Below are positions 43,021 to 51,060 of a stretch of 64,000 bases of DNA, one piece after another. The notes under the pieces were generated by a model. It was given only the letters and a program-made list of their open reading frames with translations. It was not told the DNA's origin and searched no databases. The position numbers were made by a program, and so were the translations under genes. Source of the stretch: an uncultured Tateyamaria sp. Lineage in GTDB: Bacteria; Pseudomonadota; Alphaproteobacteria; Rhodobacterales; Rhodobacteraceae. Location of the stretch: positions 62,001-126,000 of the forward strand of contig NZ_CANKXW010000003.1 in the NCBI RefSeq assembly GCF_947487805.1. The letters run 5' to 3'. Numbering within the stretch: position 1 is the stretch's first letter; every line of letters starts with the position of its first letter.

Positions 43021-44568
43021 ATGACTTGGCGGCCTGCTGACGGCATGTCCGATCCAAAACCCATCCGAAAAGGGCGCAGCGCGCGCAAACGGGCCCGCGC
43101 CGCCGGGCCACCGATGAACCCCGCCCCACCCGGTCAGCGTGGCGGGCAATACGCGCCGCTGTCATCCAGCGATGTGAGCAACATTTATACAGCCGCGCTG
43201 CGACTGCTGGCAGAGCTTGGGATGGGCGAGGTGCCGGACCGGTTACACGACGTACTTGTCGCGGCAGGCGCGCAGCCCTTGGCCAACGGGCGCGTCGCCC
43301 TGCCTGCGGCCCTTGTCGAAGAAGCCATTGACGCCGCCCCCAAATCCTTTCCCTTGCATGGCCGCGATCCTGCCCGGACCATCGAAGTGGGCGGAGACGC
43401 CGTTCATTTCGGCACGGGCGGCGCGGCAGTGCAGACCCTCGACAGGCAATCCCGCCGCTACCGCGCGTCGACGCTGGCGGATCTGCATGACTTTACCCGC
43501 CTTCAGGACACGTTGACCAATGTCAGTTGGTTCACCCGCTGCTGCATCGCCGGGGATATGCCGGATCCGTGGCTTTTGGACGTCAACACCGCCTACGCGC
43601 TCCTGCGCAACACCACGAAACCCGTGGCGACGGCCTTTACCCTGCCCGAACATGTGGCCCCGCTGGTGGCCATGTTCGACATGGCCGCCGGTGGTGCGGG
43701 GCGCTTTGCCGCGCGCCCCTTCGTCAAGGCGCATATCAGCCCGGTGATTTCCCCCATGCGCTTTGGCGAGGATGCCGTTGACACGGTGTTCGAATGCCTT
43801 GCTCACAATATCCCGCTCAGCTGCATCACCGCCGCCCAGGCCGGGGCAACGGCGCCTGCGACCCTTGCGGGCTTTTTGTCGCAATCGCTGGCCGAAACGC
43901 TGGCCAGCCTTGTGATGGTGCACGCGATCAAACCCGGCCACCCGATGGTCTTTTCCAACTGGCCGCTGGTCATTGACCTGCGCAGCGGGGCGTTTTCAGG
44001 CGGGGGTGGCGAGATTGCCGTGATGAACGCCGCATCGGCGCAGATCATCAACCATCTGGGTCTGGTCTCCGGCGTGGCGGCCTCCATGACCGATGCCAAG
44101 GCGATCGATGCGCAATACGGCGTGGAGAAGGGGCTGACCTCGCTGGCCGCCGCACTGGCCGGGGGCAACCTGATCTATGAAAGCTCGGGCATGACCGCGG
44201 CCCTGCTGGGCGCCAGTTTCGAGGCGTTCGTGCTGGATGACGAGATGCACGCCGCCACCTACCGCATCCTGCGCGGCGTCGAAGTGTCAGAGGATGCGCT
44301 GGATCATCAGGGCATTTGCGACGCGGTTCTGGGCGAGGGGCACTTCCTGGGCGGTGCCGCGACCATCGCGGCGATGGAGCGGGACTATGTCTATCCCGGG
44401 CTCGCGGACCGGGACACGCCGCGCACGTGGGAAGGCACCGGTGCGCTGACCGCATGGGACCGGGCCGCGGCGCGCGTGGACGAGATCCTTGCAAACCACC
44501 ACCCGTCCTATATCGATGAGGCAACCGACGCGGCGATCCGCGCCGCCTTCGACATCCGCCATCCCTGA
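43021..44568 (+). CDS. non-pyrrolysine MttB-family methyltransferase
   Basis: 515 residues related to trimethylamine methyltransferase MttB but with an uninterrupted frame, so no pyrrolysine codon. Family-like segments include TALRLLAELGMGEVPDRL, FHFGTGGAAVQTLDRQSRRYRAST and GVEKGLTSLAAALAGGNLIYESSGM. Homologues without pyrrolysine include glycine betaine methyltransferases that pass a methyl group to a corrinoid protein. Start is uncertain: ATG 43021 has GAAGG upstream; ATG 43045 is an alternative. No corrinoid protein gene is adjacent. Confidence 0.88.
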   Translation: MTWRPADGMSDPKPIRKGRSARKRARAAGPPMNPAPPGQRGGQYAPLSSSDVSNIYTAALRLLAELGMGEVPDRLHDVLVAAGAQPLANGRVALPAALVEEAIDAAPKSFPLHGRDPARTIEVGGDAVHFGTGGAAVQTLDRQSRRYRASTLADLHDFTRLQDTLTNVSWFTRCCIAGDMPDPWLLDVNTAYALLRNTTKPVATAFTLPEHVAPLVAMFDMAAGGAGRFAARPFVKAHISPVISPMRFGEDAVDTVFECLAHNIPLSCITAAQAGATAPATLAGFLSQSLAETLASLVMVHAIKPGHPMVFSNWPLVIDLRSGAFSGGGGEIAVMNAASAQIINHLGLVSGVAASMTDAKAIDAQYGVEKGLTSLAAALAGGNLIYESSGMTAALLGASFEAFVLDDEMHAATYRILRGVEVSEDALDHQGICDAVLGEGHFLGGAATIAAMERDYVYPGLADRDTPRTWEGTGALTAWDRAAARVDEILANHHPSYIDEATDAAIRAAFDIRHP

Positions 44569-44578
44569 GAGGTCCCCG

Positions 44579-44980
44579 ATGCCCGTCAAAGACACCCACG
44601 CCATGATCGCCGGCATGACCCCCGTTCTCGATCCCGGCGACTGGGTGTTTTGCGCCGTGACCGGGGCGGGTGCCCTGCCTGCCGATGCCTTCGCTGTCAT
44701 TCAAGAGGCCGAGGGCACGACCCTGATCCTGCCGCAGGCGACAGCGCAAGCGGGTGGATACGACAGCAGCCCGGTGATGAAAAAGATCACGCTCGAGGTG
44801 AATTCAGATCTGGAAGGTGTCGGCCTGACCGCCGCCGTAGCAACCGCACTCGCAGCCCAGGACATCCCGTGCAATGTCGTGGCTGGTTATCACCACGACC
44901 ACATTTTCGTGCCCCAAGGCATGGCCGGGGCGGCATATGCCGCGTTGCAGACCGTACAGGAGGCAGCGCAGGGCGCGTAG
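44579..44980 (+). CDS. ACT-domain protein of the DUF2241/COG3602 type
   Basis: 133 residues. MIAGMTPVLDPGDWVFCAVTGAG, AFAVIQEAEGTTLILPQATA and GLTAAVATALAAQDIPCNVVAGYHHDHIFVP match a small family of double ACT-like proteins of unknown function. GAGAGG at 44566-44572 precedes ATG 44579, 10 bases after the MttB gene; the two are probably co-transcribed. ACT folds bind amino acids, so a sensor role is possible. The tRNA repeat array begins 5 bases after its stop. Confidence 0.82.
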   Translation: MPVKDTHAMIAGMTPVLDPGDWVFCAVTGAGALPADAFAVIQEAEGTTLILPQATAQAGGYDSSPVMKKITLEVNSDLEGVGLTAAVATALAAQDIPCNVVAGYHHDHIFVPQGMAGAAYAALQTVQEAAQGA

Positions 44981-44984
44981 GGTT

Positions 44985-45391
44985 CGGGGCATTCCCACCC
45001 TTTGAACCAGCGTGCCGCCAAAGGCGGCGCGCGTCGCCCCGGCAGCGTAGCCGCGTAGCCGATGCGCGAGAGGGGCCGGTCCAACAATCTGCACCGGTCG
45101 GCCAGGCCCCTCGCAGGCGCTCGGGGCATTCCCACCCTTTGAACCGACCACCGGACGCTTCAATTTTCTTCGAAAACCGGATGTGAATGGTGGCGTGGGG
45201 GAGACTTGAACCAGCGTGCCGCCAAAGGCGGCGCGCGTCGCCCCGGCAGCGTAGCGGCGTAGCCGATGCGCGAGAGGGGCCGGTCCAACAACTTCAACCG
45301 GTCGGCCAGGCCCCTCGCAGGCGCTCGGGGCATTCCCACCCTTTGAACCGTCCACCGGACGCTTCAATTTTCTTCGAAAACCGGATGTGAA
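44985..45391. repeat. tandem 204-bp repeat array abutting tRNA-Met
   Basis: No gene in this 400-bp stretch. Modules in order: M1 (44985-45008), R1 (45009-45121), M2 (45122-45145), G1 (45146-45187), T1 (45188-45212, a copy of the tRNA 3' end), R2 (45213-45325), M3 (45326-45349), G2 (45350-45391), then the tRNA. The exact period is 204 bp, with a few substitutions between copies. R has hairpins GCCGCC-AAA-GGCGGC and GAGGGGCC...GGCCCCTC; G has TTTTC-TTC-GAAAA. All junctions are at TTGAAC, the complement of the tRNA T-loop. Confidence 0.93.
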
Positions 45392-45468
45392 TGGTGGCGT
45401 GGGGGAGACTTGAACTCCCGACCTATCGATTATGAGTCGATCGCTCTAACCAACTGAGCTACCGCGCC
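45392..45468 (-). tRNA. tRNA-Met (CAT), elongator type
   Basis: 77 bases including encoded CCA. Cloverleaf: acceptor GGCGCGG/CCACGCC, D arm GCTC...GAGC, anticodon stem ATCGA/TCGAT with loop CTCATAA, T stem GGGAG/CTCCC with loop TTCAAGT. The ACTCATAAT context matches elongator Met; tRNA-Ile2(CAT) is less likely. The acceptor stem has one mismatch, C5-A68, and A68 lies in the 24-base 3' part that is copied at 45188-45211. Confidence 0.92.
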
Positions 45469-45522
45469 ACTGGAGGCGTGACCTATGCCAGCCCCCGGGA
45501 GTCGTCAAGACCGAAATCGGGC

Positions 45523-46566
45523 TTAACCACCCCGGACCGTCTCGATCATCAGCGTCACGTTCTCCGGGTCGGCATCCGGCGTGATCCCGTGGCCCAGATT
45601 GAAGATATGCGGCCCCTTCGAAAACGCCTGCACAATCGCGCGCGTCTCATCCACCAACGCCTGCCCGCCGGTTACCATATGCGACGACGCAAGGTTGCCC
45701 TGCACACACCCGCCCGTTTGCACATGCGCGGCCCCCCACTCCGGCGAAATCGAATTGTCCAGCGCCACACAGTCCACGCCAGTGGCCGCGTGGAACCCGA
45801 TATAGCCATCGCCCGCCTCGCGCGGAAAGCCGATGACGGGAATATGCGGATAGCGCGCCTTGATGGCCGCCGTGATCTCGGCGCAAGGCGCAACGGCATA
45901 TTTCTGGAACGCCTCGCCCTTGAGTGACCCAGCCCAGCTGTCGAAAATCTTGACGACCTCGGCCCCGGCATCGATCTGGGCGGCGAGATATTCGATGGTC
46001 GCGGCCGTGATCCGCGCCAACAGCGCCTCGAACGCCGCGACATTGCCCTGCATGAACGCATGCGCCGGCCCCTGATCCGGCGTGCCGCGCCCTGCGATCA
46101 TATAGGTCGCAACCGTCCACGGCGCACCGGCAAAGCCGATCAATGTGGTGTCTTCGGGCAACTCGCGCCGCAGGATGCGCACGGTCTCATAGATCGGCGA
46201 CAGCGTCTCGTGAATGTCGTCCACCGGCTTGAGCGCATCAACCCCGGCCTGATCGGTGATCGTGGACAGACGCGGCCCCTCGCCTGTGACAAACCACAGA
46301 TCCGCACCCAACGCCTGCGGCACCAGCAGGATGTCGGCAAACAGGATCGCCGCATCAAACCCGTAACGGCGGATCGGCTGCAAAGTGACCTCGGCGGCCA
46401 GCTCGGGGTTGTAGCACAGCGACAGGAAATCCCCGGCCTGCGCGCGGGTGGCGCGATATTCGGGCAAATACCGCCCGGCCTGACGCATCATCCATATTGG
46501 CGGCGTCGGCAATGTCTCGCCCGCCAGCGCCCGCAAAATCGTCTTGCCCGTTCCGCCATCTTTCAT
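45523..46566 (-). CDS. hemE: uroporphyrinogen decarboxylase
   Basis: 347 residues, family length. HemE converts uroporphyrinogen III to coproporphyrinogen III. Diagnostic [21 protein letters not shown] near the N-terminus contains the substrate-binding Arg residues; [18 protein letters not shown] and [16 protein letters not shown] follow. ATG 46566 is chosen because AGGGA lies upstream; ATG 46584 is possible. Divergent from hemC with a TGT-N12-ACA site between them. Confidence 0.96.
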   Translation of the reverse strand: MKDGGTGKTILRALAGETLPTPPIWMMRQAGRYLPEYRATRAQAGDFLSLCYNPELAAEVTLQPIRRYGFDAAILFADILLVPQALGADLWFVTGEGPRLSTITDQAGVDALKPVDDIHETLSPIYETVRILRRELPEDTTLIGFAGAPWTVATYMIAGRGTPDQGPAHAFMQGNVAAFEALLARITAATIEYLAAQIDAGAEVVKIFDSWAGSLKGEAFQKYAVAPCAEITAAIKARYPHIPVIGFPREAGDGYIGFHAATGVDCVALDNSISPEWGAAHVQTGGCVQGNLASSHMVTGGQALVDETRAIVQAFSKGPHIFNLGHGITPDADPENVTLMIETVRGG

Positions 46567-46596
46567 TGCAGAAGTCCCTATCATGCCGTTTACAGT

Positions 46597-46614
46597 TGTC
46601 AGGATAAGTTGACA
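46597..46614. promoter_or_regulatory. CrtJ/PpsR-type site between hemE and hemC
   Basis: TGTCAGGATAAGTTGACA fits TGT-N12-ACA with inverted TGTCA/TGACA ends. It sits 30 bp from hemE and 18 bp from hemC, where a repressor could block both promoters. Confidence 0.6.
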
Positions 46615-46632
46615 CACTTAAAAGATAAACCC

Positions 46633-47589
46633 ATGACAGTGCGACTTCCTACCCCTTCCGCGCCGCTCCGTATCGGAACGCGCGGCTCGCCCCTGGCCCT
46701 GGCCCAGGCCCACGAGACCCGCAGACGCCTGAGCGCTGCGTTCGATCTGCCGCTCGAGGCCTTTGAAATTGTTGTGATCAAGGTCACAGGCGATGATCGG
46801 TCGATGATTGCCGCCGACCGCCCGCTTAAGGAAATCGGCAACAAGGGCCTGTTCACCCGCGAGATCGAAGAAGACCTGATCGCAAGCAAGATCGACATCG
46901 CCGTCCACTCGATGAAGGACATGCCGACCGTCCAGCCCGAGGGGCTGATTCTCGATACCTACCTGCCGCGCGAGGACGTGCGCGACGCCTTTGTGTCGCC
47001 AAGCCTGTCGCAGATCACCGATCTTGCCCAGGGGGCGACGGTCGGCACCTCGTCCCTGCGCCGCCGCGCGCAACTGCTTAACAAGCGCCCCGACCTGAAC
47101 GTCGTCGAGTTTCGCGGCAACGTGCAGACACGGCTCAAGAAACTGGGCGACGGTGTGGCCGATTGCACGTTTCTGGCCTGCGCCGGGCTGAACCGGCTCG
47201 AAATGACGGACGTTCCCGCCACGCCGGTTGATCCCGCGCATATGCTGCCCGCCGTGGCCCAGGGCGCCATCGGCATCGAACGGCGCATGGATGACGCCAA
47301 CACCCAGACCCTGCTGGCCGCGATCCACGACACGCCCACCGGACAGCGTCTAGCGGCGGAACGGCAGTTCCTGTTCACGCTCGATGGCTCCTGTGAAACC
47401 CCGATTGCGGGGCTGGCGACGCTGGACGGTGATACGCTGACCCTCACCGGCGAAGTGTTGCGGCCCGACGGATCCGACGCACTGTCCGGCAGCCGGACAG
47501 GGGCTGTCGCCGATGGCCCCGCGATGGGCACCGAACTGGCGCAGGATCTGCTGAAACAGGCGGGGCCGGGGTTCTTCGACTGGCGCTGA
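46633..47589 (+). CDS. hemC: porphobilinogen deaminase (hydroxymethylbilane synthase)
   Basis: 318 residues. Joins four porphobilinogen units using a dipyrromethane cofactor bound to the Cys in LDGSCETPIAG. RIGTRGSPLALAQA, KVTGDDRS, HSMKDMPTVQPEGL, GTSSLRRRAQLL and EFRGNVQTRLKKL are classic HemC motifs. Divergent from hemE, so two tetrapyrrole steps share one control region. Confidence 0.97.
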   Translation: MTVRLPTPSAPLRIGTRGSPLALAQAHETRRRLSAAFDLPLEAFEIVVIKVTGDDRSMIAADRPLKEIGNKGLFTREIEEDLIASKIDIAVHSMKDMPTVQPEGLILDTYLPREDVRDAFVSPSLSQITDLAQGATVGTSSLRRRAQLLNKRPDLNVVEFRGNVQTRLKKLGDGVADCTFLACAGLNRLEMTDVPATPVDPAHMLPAVAQGAIGIERRMDDANTQTLLAAIHDTPTGQRLAAERQFLFTLDGSCETPIAGLATLDGDTLTLTGEVLRPDGSDALSGSRTGAVADGPAMGTELAQDLLKQAGPGFFDWR

Positions 47590-47631
47590 TCGCCCTTGAC
47601 CGCAGGGCCGCATCGGGCCCACGATCTGCAC

Positions 47632-49218
47632 ATGCCCACCCCGAACGGCGACCTGCCGACCCACCAGGTTGAAAACCAACCCCCGCCCCTAGGCGACCGG
47701 GATTTCTATCTCTCCGATCCGATCCTGCGCGCCACGGCCCCGCGCACTCTGCAACCATACGGCACCGCAATGGGCGCGCAGGACACACAGGCCCACGCAC
47801 GCGACGCCAACCGCAACCGCCCCGAACTGATGACCTTCGACGCGGGCGGGCGACGACTGGACGAGGTCCGGTTTCATCCCGCCTACCACCACATGATGAC
47901 GCTCAGCCAATCGGCTGGCTACGCCGCCTGCGCCTGGGACGGCGGCAGCCACCTGGAACACGCGGCCATGGTCTACATGGCCAGCCAGGTCGAGCCGGGC
48001 CACTGCTGCCCCCTCACCATGACCTACGCCGCCGTGCCTGCCCTGCGCGCCAACCCCGAAATCGCCGCAGCGTGGGTGCCCAAACTGACCGCGCGCGCCT
48101 ACGATCCAAGCGTCCGCCCCGTCGCACAGAAACGCGCGGCAACATTGGGCATGGCCATGACCGAAAAACAGGGCGGCTCGGACGTGCGCGCCAACACCAC
48201 GCAGGCCACGCCCGACGGTGAACACTGGCGGCTGACCGGACACAAATGGTTCTGCTCCGCCCCGATGTCCGACGGGTTTCTTACGCTGGCGCAGACGGAT
48301 GGCGGCCTCACCTGCTTCCTCGTGCCCCGCTGGCTCGAGGATCAGCGCAACAGGATCCACCTGATGCGGCTCAAGGACAAGCTCGGCAATATCTCCAACG
48401 CCTCCGCCGAAATCGAATATCATGACGCCTTTGCCATGCAACTCGGCGACACAGGGCGCGGCGTGCAGACCATCATCGAAATGGTGCACCACACCCGGCT
48501 CGACACCGCCATGGCACCCGCCGGTCTGATGCGCGGCGCGCTCACCCACGCACTGCACTGGGTCAGACACCGCCGGGCGTTCCAGAAAACTCTAATCGAT
48601 CAACCACTTATGCAGGCCGTCCTCGCCGACATGATCCTCGACTGGCACACCGCCACATGGCTCGGCCTGCACGTGGCCACCGCCTTCGATGACCCCGACG
48701 CCCGCCCCTTCGCACGCATAGCCGTCGCGCTGGCCAAGTTCCTCAACAACAAACTCTGCCCCCGCGTCACTTACGAGGCGATGGAGGCCATAGGCGGCAT
48801 GGGCTATGTCGAGGATACCGCCCTGCCGATGTTCTATCGCGAAGCACCGCTCAACAGCATCTGGGATGGGTCCGGCAACGTGATCTGCCTCGACATCCTG
48901 CGCACCCTCGCCCGCGACCCACAAGCCCGCGACGCGCTGCACGCTGCCCTGTCCACACCACGCGGCACAGATGCACGCTTCGATCAGGCCCTGAGCGCGT
49001 GGCACACCCGCTGGCGCGGCAATCCAGCGGAAATCGAGGCCCGCGCCTTTGCCGAACACACCGCCCTCCTGCTGGCCGGATCCGTCCTGATCCAGCACGC
49101 CCCCCACGCCGTCGCCGACGCCTTCATCACCAGCCGCCTGCACGCCCCGAACGGCCATATCGCAGGCAGCACAACCGGCCTCGACACACAGACGATTCTC
49201 AAAAGCTTCACGGACTGA
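47632..49218 (+). CDS. acyl-CoA dehydrogenase, AidB-like
   Basis: 528 residues. Acyl-CoA dehydrogenase fold with LGMAMTEKQGGSDVRANTTQA, GHKWFCSAPMSDGFLTLAQ, YEAMEAIGGMGYVEDTALPMFYREAPLNSIWDGSGNV; these and the length place it in the AidB/isovaleryl-CoA-dehydrogenase-like group. AidB itself is linked to alkylation damage, but many homologues are of unknown substrate. ATG 47632 is used; no good ribosome site is seen. Follows hemC in the same direction without evident functional link. Confidence 0.85.
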   Translation: MPTPNGDLPTHQVENQPPPLGDRDFYLSDPILRATAPRTLQPYGTAMGAQDTQAHARDANRNRPELMTFDAGGRRLDEVRFHPAYHHMMTLSQSAGYAACAWDGGSHLEHAAMVYMASQVEPGHCCPLTMTYAAVPALRANPEIAAAWVPKLTARAYDPSVRPVAQKRAATLGMAMTEKQGGSDVRANTTQATPDGEHWRLTGHKWFCSAPMSDGFLTLAQTDGGLTCFLVPRWLEDQRNRIHLMRLKDKLGNISNASAEIEYHDAFAMQLGDTGRGVQTIIEMVHHTRLDTAMAPAGLMRGALTHALHWVRHRRAFQKTLIDQPLMQAVLADMILDWHTATWLGLHVATAFDDPDARPFARIAVALAKFLNNKLCPRVTYEAMEAIGGMGYVEDTALPMFYREAPLNSIWDGSGNVICLDILRTLARDPQARDALHAALSTPRGTDARFDQALSAWHTRWRGNPAEIEARAFAEHTALLLAGSVLIQHAPHAVADAFITSRLHAPNGHIAGSTTGLDTQTILKSFTD

Positions 49219-49220
49219 AA

Positions 49221-49273
49221 GGGTCGGCGGGTGGGCGCCTTTGCGTCAGCAAACAGACCACCCCGCCGGACCA
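49221..49273. repeat. two-stem palindromic element, copy b (between convergent genes)
   Basis: 34 of 35 bases match copy a (10140-10174). Inner hairpin TTTGC-GTCA-GCAAA at 49240-49253; the outer arm GGCGGGTGG pairs with CCACCCCGCC. Compared with copy a, the C-to-T change in the left arm is matched by G-to-A in the right arm. Confidence 0.78.
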
Positions 49274-49301
49274 CAAGCACACCTGTCCCCGCGGGGACAG
49301 A

Positions 49302-50195
49302 TCAGTGCCACTTGGCCAGGGGCGGCAAGGACATCAACACCGCATTGGCATCATGACCCGTCTCCAGCCCGAATTTCGTCCCCCGGTCATAGACCAGATT
49401 GTACTCGGCATAGAGCCCACGATGCACCAGCTGTTGATCCTTGTGATCGGCATCCCACGGCTGTACGCGCCGCTTTTCCACCAGCGGCACATAGGCAGGC
49501 AGGAACGCGCGCCCGATGTCCTGCGTCAGCGCAAAATCGGCCTCCCAGTCGCCGGTGCACAGATCGTCCATAAAAATACCGCCCACACCCCGCGCGCGAT
49601 TGCGGTGCGGAATATAGAAATACTCGTCCGCCCACGCCTTCAGCTTCGGGTAATGATCGGTCCCATGCGGATCCAGATGCGCCTTCTGCGCGGCATGAAA
49701 ATGCGCAGTGTCATCGGCATATTCGATGCACGGGTTCAAATCCGACCCGCCCCCGAACCACCACGCATGGGGCGTCCAGAACATCCGGGTGTTCATGTGC
49801 ACCGCAGGGCAATGCGGGTTCTGCATATGCGCCACCAGCGAAATGCCCGACGCCCAGAACCGCGGGTCGTCCTTCATCCCCGGAATGCCCTTGCGCGCGG
49901 CCATGGCCATCTGCGCCCGCGCGCCCAGGGTGCCATAGACGGTCGAGATGTTCACGCCGACCTTCTCGAACACCCGACCACCGCGCATGACGCTCATCAA
50001 CCCGCCGCCCGCATCCGATCCATCCTCGGACGACCGCGTCGTCTCGGTCACTTCAAACGTACCGGGCGCCGCATCCGACATCGGCCCGGTCCCGTGCGAC
50101 GCCTCCAGCGCCTCAAAGGCCGCAACGATATCGTCGCGCAGCTGCCGGAACCAACCCGCCGCGCGGGCCTTTTGCGTGTCGAAATGCTCTGTCAT
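49302..50195 (-). CDS. hemF: oxygen-dependent coproporphyrinogen III oxidase
   Basis: 297 residues. HemF oxidatively decarboxylates coproporphyrinogen III to protoporphyrinogen IX. Motifs: FEKVGVNISTVYG, NPHCPAVHMNTRMFW, WWFGGGSDLNP, KAWADEYFYIPHRNRARGVGGIFMDD and EYNLVYDRGTKFGL. ATG 50195 is used since AGGACA precedes it at normal spacing. A TGT-N12-ACA site is just upstream, as for hemE/hemC. Confidence 0.96.
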   Translation of the reverse strand: MTEHFDTQKARAAGWFRQLRDDIVAAFEALEASHGTGPMSDAAPGTFEVTETTRSSEDGSDAGGGLMSVMRGGRVFEKVGVNISTVYGTLGARAQMAMAARKGIPGMKDDPRFWASGISLVAHMQNPHCPAVHMNTRMFWTPHAWWFGGGSDLNPCIEYADDTAHFHAAQKAHLDPHGTDHYPKLKAWADEYFYIPHRNRARGVGGIFMDDLCTGDWEADFALTQDIGRAFLPAYVPLVEKRRVQPWDADHKDQQLVHRGLYAEYNLVYDRGTKFGLETGHDANAVLMSLPPLAKWH

Positions 50196-50201
50196 GCGCA
50201 C

Positions 50202-50219
50202 TGTCCTGTTTGGTTGACA
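50202..50219. promoter_or_regulatory. CrtJ/PpsR-type site before hemF
   Basis: TGTCCTGTTTGGTTGACA fits TGT-N12-ACA and shares TGTC...GTTGACA with the hemE/hemC site. It lies 7 bp from the hemF ATG. The arms ACTGTC and GACAGT are perfect inverted copies. Confidence 0.55.
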
Positions 50220-50254
50220 GTTTTCTAGCGCACCCGCCCCCGTGGGGCCAAGTG

Positions 50255-51058
50255 TTAATGCGCGGGCACGTCCACGGGATCCAGCAGGCTGCGCCCGCCA
50301 TCCACGGTCATCACGTCCCCGGTCACGAACCCTGACCCGTCAGAGGCGAGGAACTGTACCGCGTCCACCAATTCAGTAGGGCTGGCAATCCGGTGCAGCG
50401 GGGTGTGCGCCTCGATCTCGTCGCGCCAGTCGGGATGATCCCCGATCGATGACTGAAGCGACGCGGACATGACCGACCCGAAGGCCACCGCATTCACCCG
50501 GATCCGGTGCGGTGCCAGCGCCAGCGCCATCGACCGCGTCATCTGCTCCAACCCCGCCGACGCGATGGAATAGCCCAAGAGCTCGGGCCGGGTCTGGTGT
50601 GCGGCAATCGAACTGAGATTGACGATAGAGCCCACACTCTCGTCGCCCGACCGCCCCTCGCCCTGCTTGATCATCCGCCGTGCCACCTGCTGGCTCAGCC
50701 GCAGGGCGGTCAGCACGTTCTGCTCGAACAGGGCCGAAACCGACTCGTCCTCCGCATCCAGCGCATTGGTCTCGGTCACCTGACGGGATGCGTTGATCAG
50801 AATGTCGATCTCGTCAAAGGCGTCGATGGTCGCCGACACCAGATTGGCAATCGTCAGCCGCTGGCGCAGATCACCGGCGAAATAGCGAATGTTGCCCTCT
50901 TCGGCGACGTCGCCCAATTCGGCCACCAGCCGTTTTTCATCCATATCGGCGCACATCACATTCGCCCCGCGGTCGGCGAAATGGCGCGCGATGGCAAGGC
51001 CGATGCCGTTGGCCGCACCGGTCACGATGGCGGTCTTGCCGTTGATCGAAAAGGACAT
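50255..51058 (-). CDS. SDR-fold protein with altered catalytic residues
   Basis: 267 residues. The short-chain dehydrogenase nucleotide motif TGAANGIG (13-20) is intact, but the N-A-G structural motif is changed to N-A-S (89-91), and the Y-x3-K active site reads YSIAS (163-167), with Ser in place of the catalytic Lys. The Ser of the tetrad (SS 149-150) is present. It may have lost normal oxidoreductase activity or use another residue. It stands upstream of hemF and 2 bases after rsmC. Function unknown. Confidence 0.75.
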   Translation of the reverse strand: MSFSINGKTAIVTGAANGIGLAIARHFADRGANVMCADMDEKRLVAELGDVAEEGNIRYFAGDLRQRLTIANLVSATIDAFDEIDILINASRQVTETNALDAEDESVSALFEQNVLTALRLSQQVARRMIKQGEGRSGDESVGSIVNLSSIAAHQTRPELLGYSIASAGLEQMTRSMALALAPHRIRVNAVAFGSVMSASLQSSIGDHPDWRDEIEAHTPLHRIASPTELVDAVQFLASDGSGFVTGDVMTVDGGRSLLDPVDVPAH

Positions 51059-51060
51059 GC

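Noticed and set aside
43021-44568. Pyrrolysine-type MttB with an in-frame amber codon
   Set aside because: The frame is uninterrupted from start to stop, so it belongs to the non-pyrrolysine branch.
44804-45367. Minus-strand frame across the tRNA repeat array, giving a repetitive protein
   Set aside because: It translates the 204-bp repeats and runs antisense into the ACT gene. The repeated peptide reflects DNA duplication, not a gene.
44985-45391. Tandem repeats considered as a CRISPR array
   Set aside because: Units are 204 bp, contiguous and nearly identical throughout, without unique spacers, and no cas gene is near.
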